Assembly (NCBI GenBank): GCA_945827765.1
Contig: CALZPS010000042.1
Location: 1-9,182 of the forward strand
Length of the DNA: 9,182 nucleotides
DNA from: an uncultured Lachnospiraceae bacterium
Lineage (GTDB): Bacteria > Bacillota > Clostridia > Lachnospirales > Lachnospiraceae
Direction: 5' to 3'
The first letter of the stretch is position 1, and the number at the start of each line of letters is the position of its first letter. Shown here piece after piece: positions 1 to 6,875 of this stretch. A program made the translations under genes and the position numbers. The notes beneath the pieces are model-generated. The model saw only the letters and a list, made by a program, of their open reading frames with translations, had not been told where the DNA came from and did no database searches.

Positions 1-46
1 TACACAAGGAGTATCGTCGGCAGCGTCAGATGTGTATAAGAGACAG
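1..46. other. Illumina Nextera P5/Read 1 adapter (artefact)
   Basis: This is synthetic library sequence, not genomic DNA. Positions 1-5 (TACAC) are the end of the P5 primer, 6-13 (AAGGAGTA) match the standard Nextera i5 index S507, 14-27 (TCGTCGGCAGCGTC) are the Read 1 tail, and 28-46 are the 19-bp Tn5 mosaic end (AGATGTGTATAAGAGACAG). Genomic sequence starts at 47. It should be trimmed before any analysis. Confidence 0.98.
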
Positions 47-326
47 CCAGAACATTCTCCCCCTGACGCAGATAGTTTGACACATCAATCGTCTCATAAT
101 AGTGCCGGTAGCGGTCTCCCCGGCATGGTCCCGACTGTACCCCGCAGCCGTTGACCCAGAGACGGTAGCGTGACGCCGCGGAGATGTCTATTGTCAGTTT
201 TGCTGTTTCCTCCAGTCGGAAACTGTGACGGAAATATACAAATCTTCCGTTCATATCTCCTTGTAAAATTGCCTTTTCATGGATTTCCTCCTGAGGCAGC
301 CCAATCCACATTGCTTTCTTCCACAT
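47..326 (-). CDS. Glycoside hydrolase N-terminus, probably alpha-L-rhamnosidase (GH78), 3' truncated
   Basis: Only the first 93 codons are present; the rest lies beyond the fragment end at 47. The protein starts MWKKAMWIGLPQEE and runs into a beta-sandwich of the galactose-binding-like type: a first strand around FVYFRHSFRL (residues 29-38), then SRYRLWVNG and GPCRGDRYRHYYETIDVSNYL (split here only by description), ending at GENVL. The pattern 'RYRLxVNG...GPxRGD...YYxTxDVxxYLxxGxN' is what I know from the N-terminal domains of GH78 alpha-L-rhamnosidases; some GH2 enzymes carry similar domains, so the family is inferred and the catalytic domain is not visible. No signal peptide is seen, so it is probably cytoplasmic. 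The ATG at 326-324 is preceded by AAGGGGA (335-341) at 8-nt spacing, and an in-frame stop at 348-350 excludes an upstream start. The ATG at 311-309 is a weaker alternative. It is separated from trmO by a terminator, so it is a separate unit. Confidence 0.72.
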
Positions 327-508
327 CTTATATTTCCCCTTTTCCGTTTATGATACCACGGTTCTGCTGCGCAGCCGCCCGGCTCCTTGTGTTCGCGTAT
401 AGTTTGCCATATTTACGATAAAAATGCTTTCGCAAATCCGTCCCGTATTATCCAAAATCCGATATTTTTCAAAGAACAAAGATTCGCGCTTGCGAGCATT
501 CTAATATG
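327..508 (-). promoter_or_regulatory. 5' region of the GH78-like gene with possible promoter
   Basis: No gene is supported in this stretch. On the minus strand a GATAAT hexamer (447-452) resembles a -10 box, with TTGAAA (467-472) upstream, but the spacer is only 14 nt (16 nt if TAATAC at 445-450 is used), so the promoter call is weak. Between it and the start codon lie a GC-rich spot with two touching palindromes (366-375 and 373-384) and an imperfect inverted repeat (393-418, arms matching 6 of 9). Any of these could bind a sugar-responsive regulator; none matches an operator I recognise. Confidence 0.3.
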
Positions 509-544
509 AAAAAAAGGAACAATTCTGCAAAATCGTTCCTTTTT
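509..544 (-). terminator. Intrinsic terminator downstream of trmO
   Basis: On the minus strand a 9-bp stem (GGAACGATT / AATTGTTCC) with a 6-nt loop is followed by seven T residues (515-509), and A residues precede the stem. The sixth pair is G-U on the minus strand but A-C on the plus strand, so the hairpin is better formed in minus-strand RNA. It lies about 44 nt past the trmO stop codon and closes the alpha-galactosidase/trmO unit. The T-run on the other side could give weak activity on the plus strand. Confidence 0.88.
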
Positions 545-587
545 GACATATTATAACAATTTGGGTTAAAAAAGTGAATTTTACCTT

Positions 588-1301
588 TCAGCTCCGGTTT
601 ATTGCCGCCAATTCTTCTATCTCTTCCTGCTCTCTCTGAATTCCACGCACCGTCAGCACCCCATCCGCCACCGTAAACTTCACGTTCATTCCGCCATACG
701 ACATTCCATAGATTCGTTCCGGCTCTTCCTGATAGGATGGTCTGGGGTCTTGTGAGAGAAGCTGTATCAGAATCTGTTCTTCTTCCGCCGTCACCTCAGA
801 TTTCCACTGCCCGGGAAATTCTACCCGCAGGTGGTACGACTTTTTCGCCTCCGCAAACCCGCCTTCCGCGTGCGGTATACTGTCCGCATATGGCAGATAG
901 GGTTTGATGTCATAAATCGGGGTACCGTCCAGCATATCCACCCCGGACACATACAATACCGGACCCTGAGGCGTATCCATATCCAGTTTCTCCAGTTTCA
1001 CACAGGACAGTCCCAGCGAATTCGGGCGAAACGGGGATCGGGTGGCGAACACTCCTTTGCGCACATTTCCGCCTAATCTGGGAGGGCGCACCGTCGGCGA
1101 CCATTGTTCCCGGTGTGCCTTGGAGAAATCCCAAATCAGCCAGATATGGGAGTATTCTTCCAGCCCCCGAAAAGCTTGCGGCACACGGTACTTCGGCTCA
1201 AACACAATCTGCGACCACGCATCTGTCAGTCCGCTCTGCCGCGGGATACCGAATTTTTCCTGAAATCCATTCATAATATGTGCAATTGGTTCAATCTGCA
1301 T
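588..1301 (-). CDS. trmO: tRNA (N6-threonylcarbamoyladenosine(37)-N6)-methyltransferase TrmO
   Basis: TrmO (TsaA, UPF0066) uses S-adenosylmethionine to methylate t6A at position 37 of tRNA-Thr, giving m6t6A and tuning decoding of ACY codons. The 237-residue length equals that of the E. coli protein, and the family motifs are all present: KFGIPRQ (16-22), RPPRLGGN (72-79), GVFATRSPFRPN (83-94), DGTPIYDIKPYLPY (125-138) and QDPRPSY (184-190). The enzyme is cytosolic. The ATG at 1301-1299 lies inside the last codons of the upstream alpha-galactosidase gene (11-nt overlap, different frame), and its ribosome site AGAGGAAG (1308-1315) is also inside that gene, so translation is probably coupled. 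There is no promoter of its own that I can see. The C-terminal tail (about 221-237) is rich in Glu and not typical of any domain. Confidence 0.96.
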   Translation of the reverse strand: MQIEPIAHIMNGFQEKFGIPRQSGLTDAWSQIVFEPKYRVPQAFRGLEEYSHIWLIWDFSKAHREQWSPTVRPPRLGGNVRKGVFATRSPFRPNSLGLSCVKLEKLDMDTPQGPVLYVSGVDMLDGTPIYDIKPYLPYADSIPHAEGGFAEAKKSYHLRVEFPGQWKSEVTAEEEQILIQLLSQDPRPSYQEEPERIYGMSYGGMNVKFTVADGVLTVRGIQREQEEIEELAAINRS

Positions 1302-3732
1302 GAGAAACTTCCTCTATAAAATACATTCTGGCATCAAAGTCCTGATACATTCTGGTGTTTTTTTCGTACCCGCTCCCGGCAAAGCCCTGACACAGCTTGA
1401 CTCCTGCCTGATTCAGACATGCCCCGGATACTTCCACGCTCTCCTGCTCTCCATCCATCTTTACAAATCTGTCCGCAAGCTGCACCACCAGTCCGTCTTT
1501 TTTGAGCGGGATCGGCGATACGAGATTGATCAAATCTCCAAATTTACCGATGGACACCTTTTTCTCCTGATTGAAAAAATGATATCGCTTGTCCGGTGCA
1601 AGCCCCCGCGTCCTAAACTCCTCATAGCTATGGCTCGGCGCCGTCATTCCCTGCACCATCACACCCACCGCACAGCTTTTATCCGGCGCTACACACAGCC
1701 ACTTGCATGCCTGCTGCCCCGGTCTGGGGCCAGACTCCGCAGATGCCCCCAATACTGCCAGTACATTTTCCATTCCCAGACTATTCCGTGCAGACGAATG
1801 CTCCAGCCGATACCACTGCCCGAACTGCAAAGTCCTGCGCCATTCTTTATATAATCGAATCTGCGCCGCAATCTCACTGCGCTCTTCCTTCGTCATCGCC
1901 GTCAGATTACATTCATATCCGAGTACCCCGAAGGATGCCACACAAAATCTGCTGTCCAGCGGAGTCTCCCGCAACGTCTGATGATTCGGACAGCCTGACA
2001 CATGCGCGCCGATAACCGACTGCGGATAGCCATAACTGTATCCATTCTGAATGCGGGTGCGGCACAGTGCATCCGTATTGTCGCTCGCCCAAATCTGCGG
2101 CATATAGCATAAGATACCAAGGTCAAACCGGTTGCCGCCGGATGCGCAGCCCTCAAAAAGAATCTGCGGAAAACGCTCTGTCAAGGTCTTCATCACCTCG
2201 TACAATCCCATGATATAACGATGGGAAAATTCCTTCTGTCTTTGCGGCGGCAATGATTTGGAATATACATCTGAAAAATTGCGGTTCATATCCCATTTGA
2301 CATAATGGATTTCGGCAGAGGAAAAAACTTCCGTCATCTGGGCAATGATTTCCTCTCGCACCTCTTTTCTTGTAAAATCAAGAATTCTCTGACTGCGCCC
2401 CTCCGAGTGATCACGCCCGGTTATCGCTACCGCATAATCCGGATGAGCCCGGTACAAATCAGAGTCTACATTCACCATCTCCGGCTCCACCCACACGCCA
2501 AGCTGCATATTGATAGCCTTCAGTTTTTCTGCCAGCCCGGCAAAGCCATGCGGAAGTTTCTTCGGATTGATTTTCCAGTCTCCCAGTGAACATGTATCGT
2601 TATTACGTTTTCCAAACCATCCGTCATCCACAACAAACAGTTCGATTCCTGCCTGTGCTCCTGCTTTTGCCAGCGAAAGAAGTTTACGCTCGTCAAAGTG
2701 GAAATAAGACGCCTCCCACGAATTCAAAAGTACCGGCCGCTCTTTATGTTTCCATTCACCGCGCACGATATGCTCTCTCACAAATGTATGCATATGCTTT
2801 GAAATATCCGAAAATCCATGGTCGGAAACCGTAAGTACCGCCTGAGGTGTTTCAAAACAATCTCCATCGTCCAGCATCCACGCGAAATCATCATCATTCA
2901 CACCGGAAAGGAAACGGCTCTTTCCATGTCCGTCCACTTCCACCAGTTCCTTATGATTTCCGGAATAGATGAGATTGCACGCAAAGCATTCTCCACTTTC
3001 TTCCGTCGTCTGCGGATGTGCCAACATCACAAACGGATTTGCCACATTGGATGAATTACCGGTACGGGATGCGTTGCTTACACAGCCGCTGCGTACCAAA
3101 GTTTCCGAAAGATTCATCTCGTTCGCCCAATGTCCGCCGAATGTCACAAAACGATATCCGCTCCGCTCCAGATCCAACTGAACACTCATCAGACGGTCGA
3201 TACAGATTCTGACACCGCTTTGATTATAAAGCACAGCACCGCGCACGATACAGTCTGCATCCGGGTAAACCGTATAATATAATTCCAGATAAATATTCTC
3301 ATGCCGTTCCTTCAGACGGACATACAGTGTCTCTGCACCGCCATATGCCGCCGGCAAAGTCTCAAGCACCGGTGCTCCCGTTTCTGTCCGATGGCTCTCA
3401 TACACAAAATCGGTCGTGCGGCTTCCGTCGGACAGGGTCAGTGCAATGAACGGCTGCCGAAAATCGCCTTTCCCCATCCCTGACATTTCCAGACAATATT
3501 CTTCCAGACACAGGTTCTTCCCTTTAAATTCTCCGTACGTTTCTTCTGAATAAGAAAGCGAACAGCCTGTCATATTGACCGCCTTGTGCCGCATCGCCTC
3601 ATATTCTCCGGTTCCGATATCTAAAGAGGCTCCATAATACAAGTGCTCGAGCTGCCCACTTGGCATCACAGCAAATGCATAAGTTGTATGGTTCGTGTGT
3701 AATACAAAAAGTCCGTTTTCCGCTTTAATCAT
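1291..3732 (-). CDS. Alpha-galactosidase, glycoside hydrolase family 36
   Basis: A retaining alpha-galactosidase (EC 3.2.1.22) that removes terminal alpha-linked galactose from sugars such as melibiose and the raffinose family. The order is that of the family: N-terminal beta-supersandwich (about 1-320), catalytic (beta/alpha)8 barrel from NSWEASYF (337-344), and C-terminal beta domain ending in the usual GxGY...R...DF.xRMYFIEE segment. Visible active-site motifs are VVDDGWFGKR (367-376), YVKWDMNR with the nucleophile Asp481, the CASGGNRFD loop (529-537), and SDNTDA with the acid/base Asp551. There is no signal peptide, so it acts in the cytosol on imported oligosaccharides. At 813 residues it is longer than the roughly 720-750 usual for bacterial GH36, with no obvious extra domain; the extra length appears spread out. 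The ATG at 3732-3730 follows GTGGGGAT at 6-nt spacing. It starts 72 nt after the RND gene with no terminator between, and overlaps trmO by 11 nt. No adjacent sugar transporter or regulator is in the window. Confidence 0.96.
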   Translation of the reverse strand: MIKAENGLFVLHTNHTTYAFAVMPSGQLEHLYYGASLDIGTGEYEAMRHKAVNMTGCSLSYSEETYGEFKGKNLCLEEYCLEMSGMGKGDFRQPFIALTLSDGSRTTDFVYESHRTETGAPVLETLPAAYGGAETLYVRLKERHENIYLELYYTVYPDADCIVRGAVLYNQSGVRICIDRLMSVQLDLERSGYRFVTFGGHWANEMNLSETLVRSGCVSNASRTGNSSNVANPFVMLAHPQTTEESGECFACNLIYSGNHKELVEVDGHGKSRFLSGVNDDDFAWMLDDGDCFETPQAVLTVSDHGFSDISKHMHTFVREHIVRGEWKHKERPVLLNSWEASYFHFDERKLLSLAKAGAQAGIELFVVDDGWFGKRNNDTCSLGDWKINPKKLPHGFAGLAEKLKAINMQLGVWVEPEMVNVDSDLYRAHPDYAVAITGRDHSEGRSQRILDFTRKEVREEIIAQMTEVFSSAEIHYVKWDMNRNFSDVYSKSLPPQRQKEFSHRYIMGLYEVMKTLTERFPQILFEGCASGGNRFDLGILCYMPQIWASDNTDALCRTRIQNGYSYGYPQSVIGAHVSGCPNHQTLRETPLDSRFCVASFGVLGYECNLTAMTKEERSEIAAQIRLYKEWRRTLQFGQWYRLEHSSARNSLGMENVLAVLGASAESGPRPGQQACKWLCVAPDKSCAVGVMVQGMTAPSHSYEEFRTRGLAPDKRYHFFNQEKKVSIGKFGDLINLVSPIPLKKDGLVVQLADRFVKMDGEQESVEVSGACLNQAGVKLCQGFAGSGYEKNTRMYQDFDARMYFIEEVSHAD

Positions 3733-3804
3733 CTGACTATCCCCACTCTCTCTATTTTTCCGGCTATTCCTATTTTTCTAACCCGTCCTGTGCTTTCTTT
3801 TCTA
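3733..3804 (-). other. Short gap between RND gene and alpha-galactosidase gene
   Basis: This 72-nt purine-rich spacer (minus strand) has neither a terminator hairpin nor a recognisable -35/-10 pair. A perfect 15-nt palindrome (3803-3817, arms TATCAAT/ATTGATA) sits across the RND stop codon. The spacer is compatible with read-through from the efflux genes into the sugar gene, or with a promoter too weak to see by eye. Confidence 0.45.
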
Positions 3805-6800
3805 TCAATTATTGATATGTACGCAGTCTTTTCGCCTTTTTTCCCTTCGGTCTTCACGCAGATAATAAATTGTCGGCACCACCACCATCGTAAGTACAGT
3901 TGAGAAAAGCAGTCCGAACAATAATGTCACCGCCATCGGTGATGTCATCGGGTCACCGGAGATAATCAGCGGCACCAGACCGATACAGGTCGTAATACTC
4001 GAAATCATGATAGGTCGGAATCTCAGATTCACCGCCTCATGACAGGCATCCTTAAGCGGTATACCTTCTTTTCGCTGCGCGTCAATTACCTCAATCAACA
4101 GAATTCCGTTATTGACCACGATGCCAAACAGACTGACCACTCCAAGCAGCGCCATAACCTGCAAATCCATCTGCAGAATCCAAAGTCCCAGACAGCAGCC
4201 GATCAGGCTGAGCGGGATACTGGTAAGGATGTTCAAAGGCTTGGCAAAATCTTTAAACTGCAGCAACAAAATAATATAAATCGCCAGCACTGCAATCGGC
4301 ACCGAGACAAGCAGACTGCCTAACAAGTCCATCATATTTTTCATCTCACCCTGTTCGACAATAGACACGCCCTCTGTATCCATCTGCGACACGTACTCAT
4401 CCATAAATTCGGACTCGATATTTCCCGATACATAACCGGGCAGTACATCCGACAATACATTGACATATCGTTTCCCGTCATAATGCTTGATCAATGGAAC
4501 CTGCGGCTCCAACGTAATCTCCGCAACCTGCCCTAACAGTACCTTGGTATCCGTACTGGAGGCTGATATCGGCATCTGCTGCAATTCTTCCAGACTATTG
4601 ATATTCGCCCGCACAATAATATCCATCTCGCTTCCTGATGCCGTATACGTTGATGCCGTCGCTCCCATCAGGCTGGTATTCAGCTGCTTGATGACATCAT
4701 ATTTCAGCAGTCCGTAGCTGGAGAGCAGTTCACTGTCCAAATTCACTTTATACTGATACTGAGGAATAACTGCAGTATCACGCACATTGTTTGTACCCTC
4801 GATTTCATTCAATGCATAACACATTTCTTCTGCCAGAGCATTTAACTGATTCGTATCGTCCCCATACAAAGTATAGGTGATTTTTGCTTCTGTCGGAAGA
4901 GAATATTCCAGACATTTGACCTGAACAGTCGCTCCGGCAATGTTTTCATCCATCACCTGCTGAATCTGTCTCGCCACTGCCTCTGTACTTCCTGCCTCTT
5001 CCAGTTTTTCTTCATTCAGTTGAATCATCACTTGACCGACATTGTCCGCATCACTCAACGAGGCCACAGTCAAAAAGAAACTTGGCAGTCCGCCGCCCAC
5101 GGATGCCGTATAGTTATCCACCTTCTCATCCTCGTCCAGCAGTTCTCCGATCTGTTCAATGATTTCTCCAGTCTCACGCAGATTTAACGTTTCCCCTCCC
5201 ACATTGATATAAATCACCGGCTTTGGTGCATACGGGAAAAACTGTAATCCCAACTGCGTAACCAAGAACGCCGCCACACCAAGTGTCGCAAAACTTCCCA
5301 CCAGTGTTTTGATCGGATTGGCGATGCCAAAATCTAATAAACGGTTAAAAATTTTTCTGACCAGGCCTTCTTTTTGTACACGCTCTTTCGATTCCGGCTT
5401 AAAGAAATAATATGCAAGCACCGGAATCCCGCACATCGCCATCACGTAGCTGGCTGTCAGGGCAGCAATCACCACAGTCGGAATCGTGCCCGCCACCGAT
5501 CCGACAACTCCGGGTACAAAATAAATAATACTAAAGGTCACAATCGTTGTCAGTGTACTCGTCAGCACCGGAAGCCATGTAGTTTTCACAGCGCTGCGGA
5601 TTGCCGTTTCGCGCTCCATGCCGACATTTAAATTATGCTGGATTTCCTCGCTCACCACAACCGCATTGTCCACCAGAATACCAAGACTGACGATCAATGC
5701 TGCAATCGAAATGAACTGGAACTCGATATCCAACAGATTCATCGCCACAAAGGTAATCAGGATACTGATCGGCAGTGCGGTACTGATGACCAATGCATTC
5801 CTGATCCGCACTCCAATCATAACCACCAGCATAATCAGCAGTACACTCTCTATCAAATTAACGATAAAATCATTGATATTTTCCTCGATTGCCTCAGGCG
5901 CATACATCACCTCATGGAATATCAGATCATCCGGCAGCTCTGCTTTCAGTTCTTCGATTTCCCTGCGTACATTTTTACCGATATTAACCGCATTGATTCC
6001 TTCGGTAAATTTACCGACCAGCAGCACACTGTCGCGTCCGTCCTGCAGGTAATATTTGTCACTTGCATCTTCGATGTAGACATCCGCAACATCTTTCAGC
6101 TTGACAAATGCCAGCCCGTCCTCGCCTCCGCCAATGACCGTATTCTCGATATCCTTCAGGCTCTCAAACAATCCGCTGCTTGATACCGTGACCGTCCCGC
6201 TGTCATATTCAATGCTGCCCGCAGGTATTGTCAGGTTTTGTGCCTGCATCAGGGAGAGAATATTTTCTATGGACACCCCGTAAGCCCGCATCTGCCGGAT
6301 GTCCGCTTCCACTACGACCTGTTTCTCCTTTTCTCCATATATCGAGACACTGGCAACATCCTCGACATCCTGCAGCCGGTCTTTGATGGTCTGGCCGTAC
6401 GAAACCAGTTCTTCCGCCGAATACACATCGCTGGAAAGGCTGATAATGAACTGGTTATTACTGATCAAATCCGTATTGATCTCACTCTCCATACAAGTGT
6501 CCGGCAAACTGCCCTGCACATCCGATACCGTCTGACGTAAATCATCTATCACATCATCCATCAGAACATCATTTTCATAATATACGATAATTACGCTGGC
6601 AGACTCCATGCTCATACTTGTATAATAGTCCACCTTATCCAACTTATCGATTTCTTCTTCCAGCTTATTCGTGACAAAACTTTCCACATCCTCCGGTGCC
6701 GCTCCCGGATAAATCGTGCTGACAACGGCTACCGCAATGGTTGCATCCGGGTTTTCCTGTTTTGGAATCACATAGTAGTTGAATGCTCCCACCGCCACGA

Positions 6801-6864
6801 TAATAAACAGAAAAAACACCACAATTGCACGATTCTTCAAGAGGACTTTTGTTAATCTATCCAT
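3805..6864 (-). CDS. RND-family efflux transporter (AcrB/HAE-like permease)
   Basis: A resistance-nodulation-division permease of 1,019 residues, near the usual 1,000-1,050, which couples ion (normally proton) influx to export of a substrate. It shows the internal duplication of the family: TM1 at about 13-32, a large extracytoplasmic porter loop (33-330), a cluster of membrane segments (about 331-490), TM7 near 518-540, a second porter loop (about 541-848), and a second cluster (849-1001). The TM4 signature is GILVDNAVVV (395-404), keeping one acidic residue (Asp399) with Asn400 at the place of AcrB Asp408. TM10 reads GIVVNNGILLIE (914-925), with Asn918 at the place of AcrB Lys940; RFRP (948-951) is kept. 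The start ATG (6864-6862) has AGGAGG (6870-6875) 5 nt upstream, and that site overlaps the stop codon of the fusion-protein gene, so the two are coupled. The substrate (drug, lipid, peptide or other) cannot be told from the sequence. The end is basic (REDRREKRRK), cytoplasmic. Confidence 0.94.
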   Translation of the reverse strand: MDRLTKVLLKNRAIVVFFLFIIVAVGAFNYYVIPKQENPDATIAVAVVSTIYPGAAPEDVESFVTNKLEEEIDKLDKVDYYTSMSMESASVIIVYYENDVLMDDVIDDLRQTVSDVQGSLPDTCMESEINTDLISNNQFIISLSSDVYSAEELVSYGQTIKDRLQDVEDVASVSIYGEKEKQVVVEADIRQMRAYGVSIENILSLMQAQNLTIPAGSIEYDSGTVTVSSSGLFESLKDIENTVIGGGEDGLAFVKLKDVADVYIEDASDKYYLQDGRDSVLLVGKFTEGINAVNIGKNVRREIEELKAELPDDLIFHEVMYAPEAIEENINDFIVNLIESVLLIMLVVMIGVRIRNALVISTALPISILITFVAMNLLDIEFQFISIAALIVSLGILVDNAVVVSEEIQHNLNVGMERETAIRSAVKTTWLPVLTSTLTTIVTFSIIYFVPGVVGSVAGTIPTVVIAALTASYVMAMCGIPVLAYYFFKPESKERVQKEGLVRKIFNRLLDFGIANPIKTLVGSFATLGVAAFLVTQLGLQFFPYAPKPVIYINVGGETLNLRETGEIIEQIGELLDEDEKVDNYTASVGGGLPSFFLTVASLSDADNVGQVMIQLNEEKLEEAGSTEAVARQIQQVMDENIAGATVQVKCLEYSLPTEAKITYTLYGDDTNQLNALAEEMCYALNEIEGTNNVRDTAVIPQYQYKVNLDSELLSSYGLLKYDVIKQLNTSLMGATASTYTASGSEMDIIVRANINSLEELQQMPISASSTDTKVLLGQVAEITLEPQVPLIKHYDGKRYVNVLSDVLPGYVSGNIESEFMDEYVSQMDTEGVSIVEQGEMKNMMDLLGSLLVSVPIAVLAIYIILLLQFKDFAKPLNILTSIPLSLIGCCLGLWILQMDLQVMALLGVVSLFGIVVNNGILLIEVIDAQRKEGIPLKDACHEAVNLRFRPIMISSITTCIGLVPLIISGDPMTSPMAVTLLFGLLFSTVLTMVVVPTIYYLREDRREKRRKDCVHINN

Positions 6865-6869
6865 GCCTG

Positions 6870-6875
6870 CCTCCT
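6870..6875 (-). promoter_or_regulatory. Ribosome binding site of the RND gene, overlapping the upstream stop codon
   Basis: A perfect AGGAGG lies 5 nt before the RND start codon. Its first two bases are the last two of the TAG stop (6876-6874) of the membrane fusion protein gene, so ribosomes finishing the first gene are placed at the start of the second. This supports balanced synthesis of the two subunits. Confidence 0.9.

Noticed and set aside
28..46. 19-bp Tn5/IS50 mosaic end, with its inverted copy at 9135-9153, resembling the ends of a 9-kb composite transposon
   Set aside because: Both copies are joined to Nextera tails and index barcodes, so they are library adapters. No transposase gene is present.
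170..421. Plus-strand open frame of 83 codons at the left end
   Set aside because: It lies antisense to the well-supported glycosidase start, has no ribosome site and no recognisable domain.
420..435. Possible catabolite-response (cre) element upstream of the GH78-like gene
   Set aside because: At least three positions differ from the cre consensus, including conserved ones, so the match is no better than chance.
5618..6183. Long plus-strand open frames opposite the RND gene (also 1300-1854 opposite GH36)
   Set aside because: They are shadow frames of strongly conserved minus-strand genes; their translations are low-complexity with no family motifs or ribosome sites.
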